A stretch of DNA of 64,000 nt, taken from Drosophila pseudoobscura. Its lineage: Eukaryota > Arthropoda > Insecta > Diptera > Drosophilidae. The position numbers and the translations under genes were made by a program. The stretch lies in contig NC_046683.1 of assembly GCF_009870125.1 (NCBI RefSeq), positions 16,935,001 through 16,999,000 of the forward strand, read 5' to 3'. Numbering within the stretch: the stretch's first letter is position 1; each line of letters starts with the position of its first letter. Below, piece by piece: positions 31,293 through 43,500 of this stretch. Under the pieces are notes generated by a model, which did no database searches, was not told the origin of the DNA, and saw only the letters and a list, made by a program, of their open reading frames with translations.

Positions 31293-32643
31293 ATGAATCT
31301 TCTGCTTTTGGCCATGACCATGGCGGTGGCTGTCTCCGCCACGGAGGGGCCTTCCATGCTATCCGATGAATTCATCGAGCTGGTGCGCAGCAAGGCATCA
31401 ACCTGGCAGGTAAGACGCAAAACGCCAGATTTTTCCTTTGTGACGTGTGACACTAGTAATCGTGTTATTTACCCTACAGGTTGGCCGTAATTTTAAAGAA
31501 TCCGTGTCGGAGGAGTACATCCGAGGCCTGATGGGCGTTCATCCCGATGCCCACAAGTTTGCTTTGCCCGAGAAGCGTATTGTTCTGGGCGATCTCTATG
31601 CGGACGATGGCATTGATATTCCTGAGGAGTTTGATGCCCGAAAGGCCTGGCCAAATTGCCCCACTATTGGGGAGATTCGTGACCAGGGCTCGTGTGGCTC
31701 CTGCTGGGCCTTTGGCGCCGTTGAAGCCATGTCGGATCGCGTAAGTCGCGTACAGGCAGACAAGAGACTGCAACGCAGACGGCGGCAGGTGGTGGTGGTT
31801 GCTTATCTGATACTCTGACCATTCGCTTATCGATTCGATAGTCGGCCTTTTGTGTTGCGCTCTGCTGCTGCTGTTGCTTCTCGACTCTTTGTTTTCACCC
31901 CTTTTGCTGAATTCGCTATCTTTTTTTTTTAAAGGTGTGCATTCATTCCGAAGGAAAAGTGAACTTTCACTTGTCGGCCGATGATTTGGTGTCCTGCTGC
32001 CACATCTGCGGCTTTGGTTGCAATGGCGGCTTCCCTGGCGCCGCTTGGAGCTACTGGACGCGCAAGGGTATCGTCAGTGGCGGACCCTATGGCTCCACTC
32101 AGGTTTGTGCTCATTTCATCTTGTCCTCTCGTTTGCCCGCTTGAATGGATTTGTCAATTCTATTAATTGTAGGGCTGCCGGCCGTACGAGATAGCACCGT
32201 GTGAACATCACGTGAACGGCACTCGTCCGCCCTGCTCTCATGGCAGTACGCCAAGCTGCCAGCACAAGTGCCAGGCCAGCTACAGCGTGGAGTATGCCAA
32301 GGACAAGAACTTCGGCTCCAAGTCGTATTCGGTGCGCAGAAATGTGGCCGAAATTCAGCAGGAGATCATGACCAATGGCCCCGTCGAGGGAGCCTTTACC
32401 GTCTACGAAGATCTGATTCTGTACAAGAGCGGCGTGTATCAGCATGAGCATGGCAAGGAGCTGGGCGGCCATGCCATACGCATCCTTGGCTGGGGCGTTT
32501 GGGGTGAGTCCAAGGTGCCATACTGGCTGATTGGCAACTCCTGGAACACCGACTGGGGCGACAACGGTTTCTTCCGTATTCTCCGCGGCCAGGATCATTG
32601 CGGCATCGAGAGCTCCATATCGGCTGGTCTGCCCAAACTATAG
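31293..32643 (+). CDS. CtsB1: Cathepsin B-like cysteine protease, CtsB1
   Basis: Four exons, 31293-31409, 31480-31740, 31935-32102 and 32173-32643, all with GT/AG borders and all in phase 0, giving 338 residues. There is a signal peptide ([16 protein letters not shown]), then the propeptide with [20 protein letters not shown], and mature enzyme from about [15 protein letters not shown]. The catalytic Cys is residue 114 ([11 protein letters not shown]), His 282 ([11 protein letters not shown]) and Asn 304 ([12 protein letters not shown]). The occluding loop [12 protein letters not shown] keeps the two His that give peptidyl-dipeptidase activity. It acts in lysosomes. No defect is seen. Confidence 0.96.
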
Positions 32644-32810
32644 GCAAATGCTTAATCAATTTCCAGTTTTCCGTTCTATATCTGTTTTATACCCCAATAC
32701 CACCAATAACGATTCAATTCAAAGCGAAAATCCGTGCGTATCTCCTCGAAAGGCTGCGCAATGACAATTGTAGTTCAATAATAATAATAAACTACAAAAA
32801 CCTGATTGAT

Positions 32811-32816
32811 AATAAA
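32811..32816 (+). terminator. CtsB1: Poly-A signal of CtsB1
   Basis: AATAAA 168 bases after the stop codon. Confidence 0.65.
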
Positions 32817-32829
32817 GTATTCTAATGTA

Positions 32830-35800
32830 AATGTATTGTATGATTATGGAGCATTGCCTCCAACCTCCTAATCGGTTTTCATGAGGCTAAAGTGCCAGTG
32901 CGGCGCTGGCTTTTTGCATCTAGTATAGCTGTCGGAATCAATCTGTGGAACTTGTTTTGCTTTTCCAGCCACAGAGTCCGCCATTAGTGTCTGAATTGAT
33001 TAGTCAAACACTGAGCTCTGGGCATGATTAATACACACTGCGGTACATGATGATTATGCTATCAAATGGGTTCTATTTAAGGTTCATATGTAATGACCAA
33101 AAGATGACTGATCAAGCGATCGAGGCTTAGAATAAACGCTAGAGATTGAGACATCGGGATCGACTATAGAAAGGCGCTAGGAAAAGCAAACGAGAGAGAG
33201 AGAGACTGAAAGCACATAGAGCCATTGCATTTCGCTTGGCGACTTCTCCGAGCCACATGTGCCGGGTTTTCACAATTTAAATGCCTGCATGATTGCATGA
33301 TTGCATGATATGCTCGTTATCAAAGTAGGTCAATAATAAAAAAACATTAGACATTGGAAAGATTCTTTCAGCACTGTAATTTCTTATGAAATACATATAT
33401 GCAGGTAGGAATTAAGAAATACTGTGATCCCTTGAAAGCCATTGAAGAACAGGGCACTGTCACCGCAAGAATTTGAAACTGGTAGGAGATACACTCCCTT
33501 AGAAGCTGTGAAATGGAGCAGGAAATATTGGAGCACATCCTATGTAGAGAAGAAATTTCTCACATTTTCCTCTCACGGTATTTGGGATATAAAACACACA
33601 AAAGAATATAAAATCCAAGTACACTCAAGCCTTGTAATAAAAACAGAACAGAAATATTACATCTCCAAATGCAGAGAGCAAAGAGAAAGTTCTTTCTTCG
33701 GAATCTTAAGTGGTAATGGCAAGGGCAATCATAGATATAGTTTTTAGCTGAATTTTAGCTAAATTATGCGTACTAGCAATCGTTTTCATGGCATCACAAG
33801 ATGATTCCCAAAATATCTTTAAGCTGAGATACAAAGTTTCGTATAAAGAGAAAAACCATCCTCATCTGCCGATCTGATGTGAATAGAGTATGGTACCTAC
33901 ATATATACATATTACCATATATAATTCAAAAGGTCAAAAATCATTATTTCTAAATCCAGAATGGACTTTGTAGGGGCCTATGCCTATGCACTTCCATCAG
34001 ATCAAGCAATGCTATAAGCTCTGATATCTATAGAGCGCAATGCCTGACGCCCACCGATAAAAAAAAAACAGTTGTGCACTTCCCTGGGGCTCCAAAGGGG
34101 GCATTACTCACCCACCCGCCGTATGGTGTCATCAATTTAATGGTACGTTGGGCTTTCTCCCCCCTGGACCTCATCCCCGCATTGGTGTTTATTTTCCAGA
34201 CACTGATTTAATACCCCAGAGAGCTATAGCCCGACTCTAACAAACATACACAAAATTTCTACAGGCTTGTTTTTAATTTCAGTTTCGCAAAAAGTGGGCT
34301 GAAAGGGGAATGTGTTTCCCCGAGTGTCAAATACTCTCGAGAGAAAATTAAACCATAATAGTAAATAAAAAACAGATTATAATCTTCATATACCCAGTAC
34401 TCAAAGAGTACAGTGCCAGAGAAGGTAGCGTGTCCCAAACCCATAAAGGAAATATTAATCCACAGTATTTACTTATTCCCTTTTGATTAGTTCGATCAGT
34501 ACGAATCCTTCCTTCAGTCGGATTCGAATCACTCCGAATCCGTAATCAAGAACTAAGAGGGCGAAGCAAATTTGTGTATTGCTTTCTCGTTCTCTCTACC
34601 CGAAAATCAACTAGAGAGTGAGCGAGAAGAAACATCTAACACAGTATAAATGAGGTGATTCATTCGCTCCATTCGAAGTTATGAGAAAACTGAATAATCG
34701 CTGATTATCTCGGGGTCCCGGAATCCCACCGATTGCAGGACTCTAGTCACATCATATCCGTCTAAATCTCAACGGAATCTCAATGGCTCCCGGTGTGTGC
34801 CTCGACAAAAACGTTTAAACTGGTTGGTTTTTTTTCACATAGCATGTTTTATATTTATTTTTCTCATTTGCAACATCAAATAGAACATTATTTGTTTTTG
34901 TATTCTTGTTTTAATTTATGTCTCATGAACCGCCTTGCTTGTTTTTTCGATTTTCTTTGGAAATTTTTAGCTGCTATTGCCGTCTCGCTTGCGTCGCACT
35001 CTTCTCTCTTTCATATCTTTCGCTAACAAACAGCTTACATCGAAAAATACATATGTATATTTTACTGCCGTATTTTTTTTTTGTAATTTCAAATTTGTTC
35101 TTTTTTTTGCAATCTTCTTAAAAATGTTTAATAGTTTTGTTTTTGCTGGTTATTTGTATATATAAACATATAGTATGTGTGTGTTTATATATACTATATA
35201 GTATATATATTTTCAACTCTATTCTCTGTATGAATTATGCTCTCGCTTTCCCCGTTTTGCATTTCTTTTGCCTTTTCCTTGTTTATTTTTTTGTTTTTTT
35301 AAATTTTTTCTTTTGTTTGTAAATAGATTGCATTTGGTTTGCTCCACATTTTTGTTGCCGTTGTTGTTGTTGTCCGTAAAACAATTTTTAATCAATAAAT
35401 AATTACTCCTTTTTTTTGTTTTAATATTTGTTGTTTCTGGACTTTTTGCACTTATTAAATATACAATACTCTGCATGCTCGTACCCTGCCGTAGGTATGC
35501 ATTTATTTAAATATTTTCAACAATTTTTTTTTTGTATTTGCATAGCATGCGATTTGAACAGTTTTTAGTTTTTAGTTTTTGTTTTTTAATTTTTTTTTTA
35601 GGGGCATCTATTTTTCCTGATCTCGATTAAGCAATGAATAAACGAGGCAGCAGCACAAATATACCGTTCTCTCTATCTTGAAATTTGTTTGAAATATAAT
35701 TAAATTAAATGATTAAAATTAAATTTAATATTTCAGTTGGTGGCTGGAAAATTATTTCAAAAGTGTTCTAGCTCTCGATATTCGCCAGTCTCCCCGTTTG

Positions 35801-38800
35801 GCAACGATTTGGGTTGAAATATTTCAAAAATAGTATTGAAAGGCCTCTTTTCGTAATCTTGAGGGAAATCCAGTTTATCCGATAGTTTTATTTAGAGACA
35901 ATTTTTAGAACGGATGCGTTTTTAAATAAATGTTTTACCAGTTTCGATAATTTCTCGATAGTTTTATTCGAGAACGTCGAACCCGTATAATTTGTACACA
36001 AAATAGCTGCTGTTTCGTTTAGACAGTACTTGAATCATTCTTTTGAGGGTGTGTGTAGTCCCACCTAGTATCTGCGGTCTGCGGGAGGAAGGTTGGCTTT
36101 TCTTATCGTCTAAATGGTGGGTTTTCTGTTATCTAGAAATATCAATACAATTTTGCTTAACGCTTTACTGGCATTTGGATAAACATCGCCTCACGAGTTC
36201 CGCTTACAGCTATTGTGGTGGGGTGGCGGGAGGATCTATCTGAGAGATCTGTTGGGATCCCTTTGGAGATCTATTGGAGCCGAAATGCGAAAGGGTATTT
36301 ATACTTCTAGCTCTGCTTCAATCTCCTCATAAAATTGACATTCTGAGGCGTGTGGGTATGCATAAAAATATATACATATATACTCTATATATTTCTCGAC
36401 TCTGTGGTGGCTTCCAAAAAAAATGTCTGGATTCGGAATCTCGAATGAATCCCACACACTCAATACAAAAGTTAGAGAATCTGTAAGTTATACTCGTATG
36501 TTGAACACGATATTGTGTTTGTGTGTTTATGTGTGGATGTATTGTAGTATCTGTGAAAAAAATTAGGAAGCTATTCAGGTACAATATGCATATTACGAGT
36601 AGTATATTACGGCCTTGGCAGGATGATCAAATAAAGTACAGGAGGAAAAGGAAAGGTCCACCTCTTAAGCGTATTTTTCTAGACAAAGAATATATTAGAT
36701 TGATTCCCAATCTATTGGATATATGTATATATGTATAGTATAGGTTACCCTCTACGGACAGAGATCATTGTGTATTCTCTAGGGTAGTAGTATTTATTTC
36801 GATACTTTCGAATCAAAGACAAAACAAAAACTGCATAATGGATAAGTAGAGGAACATATGTATGTATGTATATAGCCCAGACAAAAAAGACCTGTTGGAT
36901 CGAACACACACAGTTACAGTTGTTACCAGTTAGCAAGTTTCCAAAGTTCTTAAATAAATATAGTATTAGGTATTACTCGGCTACCCCTATAAATGTATAA
37001 CTTATCTATCGATTTACACTTCTCAATTTGCTTGGCATTGGGTTTGCCGCTTAGGAGGTATACGTATGTATAAGTTCTCTAATCGAAAGTTAAACCAACA
37101 TTGATTATACAATATACATATATGTATATATTTAGGTATATCTTCTTTTTTTTTTGGGTTCTTTTTGTACCGTTCTGTTTTTCTTCTTTAGAGTTTCCGT
37201 ATTTCTTGTATTCGGCTTTGCAAGGTGAGAGATTTTTAGTTAACTTGTGTGGACAGCTTTTGTATTAGGCTCTGTGTATACATAACTCTGTGTATATAGA
37301 TATAGTACTACAATAGGCTATATATATATATATTTCATTGCCCCGTTTCATCATGATCATCAGGTCGCCTTGAGTTTTTGGTTTCTTCTTCAACGAGTCG
37401 GATATCAGATCTCTGATCCTCGGTTCTCGTTTCAAATTCAAATTCGAACTCAACTTTTCTTTGGTATCACAAAATCGGTTTTTTATTTATAACATTTCAT
37501 ATTTCTCAATATCGATTAACTTGTTCAACTTTTGACCAGCAAAAAAGGTGAATTTTTCATTTCAAATAACAAACAACGTTTTTTTTTTTTGTTTTTTTTT
37601 TAGCACAGATATTACACTAAATATTTAAACCCTTTTCAATTACGTTTTGGTTTTTCTTTTTTGTTTTTGGTAGCGAAAGACTATCACATTTATGGAGATT
37701 TCAATGCTTTTCTTTCTAAGGGCCTTTATTGGTGCTGAAGAATGGTTTTGTATCCTTCTTCTGGCACACATATAAATAGAATAGAATTTTCAAGTTGGTA
37801 TTCGGAAGCCGTTAGTTTATACGTTTTTGTTGTTGTACGAATTTTGGTTTTAATTAAGAAATGCATTAAATTTGTCATTTGATTTTGCAACGCCTTTCCG
37901 CACTCGCTTTAGTCCTTTGGGTCCTGTTTTTGGGGGAGAGAGAGAGTGAGTTTGGTTTCCATTTCTTGCTGTCCTTCAATTTTGTTTGTTTTGTGTTGAA
38001 CTTTGTTCGCTTTCATATGTTAAATGGTTTTATATATTGAATATATTTATTTTTCATTTATATATATGTATATATATCTCTTTTTTAGATATTTATGTGG
38101 TATATAGTTTTAAGATCTGTTTTTTTTTTCTTTCTTTAATAGGTATTTACTTTCTTTTGTGTTTCATTAAGTGGTTTGGAAAACCATCAAACAACAGGAG
38201 GAAACAGTCTTTCGTTCCAGGTACCTAGAGGGGAGTAAAATTTCGAAAATTATTTATGAAATATACATTAAAGTAGAGTATCGGTAAATCTTTTAGTTGC
38301 TAAACTACAAGACTGTATAATGTCCTTATATTTCGGTTAGCTCTTGAAGTTCTGGGTCTCTGGCTACCATTTCTATAGCTCGTCTATCATATAATATCTT
38401 AATTAAAGTATCTATTAAGATTGTATTGGCCTTCGACTTGATCGTATAATATTTGCTGTATATAGTGGTAGAGATACTCACCGCGTGACACATTTGACTT
38501 TTGGTTATATGTTGTACAATATTTTTGTTGTTAATATTTGTTTGCTTTCGTATATACACCCAATATTTGTAGCTATATATCGCGCATAGTATATAAATAT
38601 ATATTCATGTGATATATACACAGAGGTGACATATATGGGAGGCGGCCTCAATGCTGTGATCCTTTCTTTCGGTTTTGTTAGTAGGTAGAACGGAATGCAG
38701 GATTGCGGTGTGCTATAAATCTTTCTGGAGTTTGCAGTTCTTGTGGGGTTTGCTTTGGTTTCTAGTTCTCTCTAGTGGGGGGCTTCTCTTGCGGGTCATA

Positions 38801-39875
38801 TCTAGTGATGGCTCAAATAGGTTTTGCGCTTCAGATAGCCGCTGCGTATGGGCGATGAAAGTCCCGTCTCGTTGCTATTTTTGTTGTTGATGATTGTTTT
38901 TTGATGATTTTTTTTTTAATGTTTTTTGTGTTTGTTTTGTTGTGTTGTGTTGTGTATGATGTTTTTGGTTTTTCAAGCAAATTTTTGTTTTTATTTTGTT
39001 TTATTTTGGAAAAAGAGAGACAGAGGTATAGTTGAGTGAAAAGAATTGAGAAATGATTTCTTGTTTTCATTTTTTTTTTGTATTTTCTTTACAACACCAA
39101 TCAATAAAATGCTCAGCTAGAAATGCATTAAATACATAAAAAAAAAAACAAAGGTGTGTGGGAGGGGGGGTGTCTAAATTCTATAAAACTCTAGAACTAA
39201 CACCAATTATTGCTTTTAGAGTTATTTTATTTTTTAAATGTTTGTCCTTCTTTAAACTTCATTTGTTGCTTGTTCATGCAGCCTGCACGAATGTGTGTGT
39301 GTGTGTGAGTGCGTGTGTGTGTGGGTGGGTTTTGTGACGTGGTGGTATTTTATTTTTTATTTTTTTAGTTTTAAGCATTTTTAAAGCATTTTCGGTTGAT
39401 CCGTAAAATCAAAGAACAAACAAAGAAAAGATTACAGAATCGTAATCGTAACATTATAAATCATATATATACATATATAGTTTTTATATATTTTTGTACA
39501 TGGGCACACATTATATCAAACTAAAGGCATTTTCTATGTATTGCGTTTATTTATTTACATACACACGTATGTATTATTTTTAATTTATTTTTTGTTGCAT
39601 TTTGGCATAGGTTTGTTCGCAAATCAAACGTAATATCAATATAAAATACAAATACAAATAATAATACAATGGATAACTTATAGCATACATAATACAGCAT
39701 TTGTTCTAGGGGTTGTGTTTTCGATTCGTTTTAAAAGGAAAAACAAGTGATAAAAACTCTATGGGGGTATACTTAAACGAAAACAGGGAAAAACAGGAGA
39801 AAAATACGATAACAATCTATGGGGGCGACTAGCTCTTTGGGTAGGTGGTTCAGTGGGTGTGCTTTTGGCTCTCTG
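32830..39875. other. AT-rich intergenic stretch and probable rdgB 3' UTR, no gene seen
   Basis: About 7 kb between CtsB1 and the last rdgB coding exon. 33-34.8 kb is unique-looking text with scattered microsatellites. 34.8-39.8 kb is T-rich on the plus strand (A/U-rich on the rdgB strand), with many TATATA and TTTTTGTTTTT runs, which fits a long 3' UTR of the rdgB long isoform plus intergenic DNA. Short ORFs here show no family motif. A 101-codon frame at 33442-33747 has no recognisable domain. Confidence 0.55.
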
Positions 39876-40011
39876 TCAGCCAGCCGTGAATGCCGTGTCC
39901 TCATTCAGTTGGGCCAGACTGGGACTGTTGCTGCTCTGATGTTGATAATGATGGTTGCAGCTTCCCGTATTGTGGTTGTTGCTGTTTGCCAATTGCAGCT
40001 CGAAAGCATTG
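39876..40011 (-). CDS. rdgB: rdgB alternative last coding exon (long C-terminus)
   Basis: An acceptor with a long pyrimidine tract (…CTCCACCACCCTCAG) at 40012-40013 opens an exon that joins in frame to a donor inside the rdgB stop region (AG|GTAAGG at 40552/40551). It adds SNAFELQLANSNNHNTGSCN and a further stretch ending LAQLNEDTAFTAG before TGA. The His/Asn/Ser-rich text keeps an open frame and clean splice signals, so an extended RdgB isoform of about 1295 residues is likely. If the intron is retained, translation stops at 40548-40550. Confidence 0.75.
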
Positions 40012-40547
40012 CTGAGGGTGGTGGAGGAGAACGGAGTGGGAGTAGGCAGTGGTTCAGTGGGGGCGGACAGGCAGAGCAGGAAGTGGCAGGTGGCAGGTGG
40101 ATGGCCGATCGTGTGGGGAAAAGTGCGGCATCAAATTAGTTGGTTGAAAGATTCAATCATTTTGGCAAGAACAATTTACATTTTCGAGCTGAAGCTCAGG
40201 CCACACGGATTACAGGAGATTACAGATGGGGATTTGGGGTGGCAGGCAAAACATAAATAAATTAAACAGAAAACATAAAGCCACAAAAACCGAATTAAGA
40301 ATACATTAATACGAGTATATACATACGAATGGTGATGCGTGTTTTTCTTTTGTGTCTCTTTGTCTAAACAAACACAAACATTGACATAGGTACAAGATAC
40401 AAGATACAAGATACGTGAGAGTACAGATATACACAACAAGTAGAGGCAGGATTCGTGGGGGTGGGGAGTGGGGAGTGGGGTTGGGTGGCAGGACAGATCA
40501 CAGATTCACAAATCACACACAAATCGGCTCGAACTGGCACTCGAACC

Positions 40548-43500
40548 TTACCTTCGGCGTCGCGGATTGGCCGTCTGGCCGGGCAGGTTGAAGCATCCCC
40601 TGGGTATGACCATACGGGCATTCCCTTTGGCCGGACGCGAGCCGCCCACAGCCTGAAGGCCGGACAAATGTGCCGCATAGCCATCGCTCAAGACTATGGC
40701 GTTCGACTGTAGCTTCTTGCTCACCTAAGCAACGAGAGAGAGAGAGATAGGGAGATACAGTTTAGAGAACCAGAGATCGAAGTTGAAGCACCGACCTTGC
40801 CGACAATAAATATCTGATCGGTACGCATGCCCACATTCGTGTACACAGTAATATCCTTGCTGCTGCCGTAGGCGGCCGTAATTGAGATTCCATGATTCTG
40901 GACCAGATTGTTGAGATACGCGGTCTTGTGGCCCAACGGATCGGTGGACAGCCCGTCCGCGAATGAGATCAAGCCGTGGGGGAAATTGTGCTGGCTCAGC
41001 CAAGAGACGACACGCTGCTGCTGCATATCCGGCCGCCCCGTGATGTAGATGAGCAGATAGCCCAGCTCCTGCCAATGGCGGCAGACATCGACGGCACCGG
41101 CACGCACCTTGGGATCGCGGCCCGTCACCGACATGGAGGCGGTGAAGGAGCCATCAATGCTAAAGACAACGCACTCGGTGAGTGGTGGCACCACGGCCAT
41201 GTAGCAGTCCACCGATGTATGGTCGCCACGGACGACCATCTTTACCGGATATATCCCATAGCCGAGGGACAGCTGATCGGGTATGTTGTACGAGATGCGT
41301 CCGTTTTTGTCCGTCATTTCGGTGGTGAGGAATGTCCACTCGCCCGCCGGCGGATCCTTCATAATATGCACATCGACCTTCTCGCCATGGAGCGTGATCA
41401 TGTCGAGGGGTCCATACATGAAGCGGGCATTCAAACGCTGCTCGCGTCCCTCCTGGACAATCACATCGTTGGCCCGATGATTGGCGGCCACATTTTTCAG
41501 CTTCACCGATGTGCGCTTCTTGATCCACTTTTCGCGCGGCTGCCCTGGATGGAAGGAGGCCGCATCCTTGTCGTCGTTGGATCCCACAAACGGTATGCCC
41601 TCGAATTTGCCAATCTGTCGCAGTATAAACGCAATCACATCGGGGCTCTCCCAGTAGCTGGCATGGAACAAATGCGGCAATGCATGGGCGGGGAAGTTGC
41701 TCAGCCCCTCGGGGCAGTACAGGGCATAGTCCAGGCGCTTGGTGCCCCACCATTTGTTTTGAACTAAAGGAAAAGAAAGACACCAAACCATTAGGATCTG
41801 CTCCACTCTCGTGGCCGACTTGAGCCGTCTTACGGGCATGAATTGTACTGAGAGAGACATTCTCAATTAGTCCCGAAATCGTGCTCTGCATGGAGGCATC
41901 CGAGAGGCGACGTCCGGCCAGTATGTTGTTGCCATCGTTAAAGTGCTGCGGATGAGATTGAATAACCTCCACTGCGAATGCATAGCGGAGAAAGAGAGAG
42001 ATGTACATGCCCTTCATGAGCCTAGATACGAAAATACTCACATAAATGCAATGGCTGGCCACTTCCCAGTGGATATTTGGCATAACGTGGAACATTCACC
42101 GGCGACAGTATGGAGAAGCGTGCACTAAGCAGCGGCTCCAGCCGCGAGGCAATCGGATCGGTTGGATGGAACAAATTGTACACTTGATGGCAGTTCGGAC
42201 GCACCAGTGCCGTCTTGGCATCGTGCAACTTGCGGGCGGCCAAGACAACGGACAGCGGCGAGCCGAACATGAAAAAGTCACTGACCTCGAAGTCAAGCTT
42301 GACGGCCCGCGAGTCACTCGACGAACTGGAGCGACGACGACGCGGCGAGGGGGCCACCAGCAGACGTTTGGCATCCAGATCGGCCTCAATGAAGCGCTCA
42401 TCGTCGTCCAGTCGCGAGTGTCGGCTGTTCATCGGCTGGGCATTGCTGCCGCTGCTGGCGGCAACAGCATCGCCGCCAGAGTTCGAGGCCCCAGATCCAG
42501 CGGTGCCCGGCTGACTGCCGTTGGACCGGCACAAAGCCTCGTATGCCAGCAGAGAGCCCATGGAGTCGCCGAGCATTACAATCTGCCCGGAGAAGCCATG
42601 TCCCTCTTCCGATTTCAAAAACTCATGGTACACAATATTGGCCGCTGCCACCGTCTTGTTGACGGTCTCGTGGAACTCGGGTGAGGCCACAGCCAGCAGG
42701 GGTATGGCTCCTATGGGTACATCGGCTATGTTCGGTATATCCGCCGCCGAGGGCGAGGCATCGAACGAGTATGGACTGAGGCTGGAGAGTATCCCCAAAG
42801 CATCGGTGCATATCGACGGACAGGGCACCATTTTGATCGTCACATGTGTCAGCAAGCTGGGATAATGCTGCCGCATGACGGCCTCGAACGAGCCACGGAA
42901 TGTGGTGACATCTGACTTCTTGGCCGTTAGCTCACTGGCGGCGTCCAGCACACTGCCGGCGTGAACGACCAACATCAGTATGGTGGTCGGACAAGATGGG
43001 GTGCTCGGCGATCCTGGCGGCGACGAATCATGGCTGCGGTCCACACTGGCCGAGGAGCGCAGCTGTCGCTTGTTGCCCCGCTCCGAGGCGACGCGCATTA
43101 GAAAGTCCTGATTGAAAATGCTATCCTCCTGCTTGCCGCCGGCGTGGCCGCGACCGCTCGCCACAGAGCCACCGCTGGAGGGGCCCCCATGGGGCGGTGG
43201 ACTGTCGTCGCCCTCACCCAGCAGCTCCAGGGAGCTCCACTTGGCCAGAGAGTTCGTCTCATTGGTGTCTACAAAGAGGGGGCATAAATGGTTATTGCTC
43301 AATGAACGAAATGGCAGACCCACCTAAACAATCAAAGAACTCCTCATCAGAATTCGACTTGGAGTCCACTTCCAGTCGTTCCATGCGCCAGTTAGCCACC
43401 TAAGGATCATCCGTACAGCATTAATCACTTATGTAGAATTTCCAAATAAATATTTAAAACGTTTGCTCTACTTCTTTTTGTTGCAACCTAAGCGTATAAC

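Noticed and set aside
31410-31479. Frame continuing through CtsB1 intron 1
   Set aside because: Clear GTAAG donor and CTACAG acceptor, and splicing restores the conserved cathepsin B propeptide. The read-through frame is coincidental.
33442-33747. 101-codon plus-strand ORF downstream of CtsB1
   Set aside because: No start context, splice sites or family motif. Composition is Lys/Ser-rich, as in random AT-rich DNA. Not reported as a gene.
40976-41767. 263-codon plus-strand ORF
   Set aside because: It is antisense to the large rdgB LNS2 exon, whose protein match is unambiguous.
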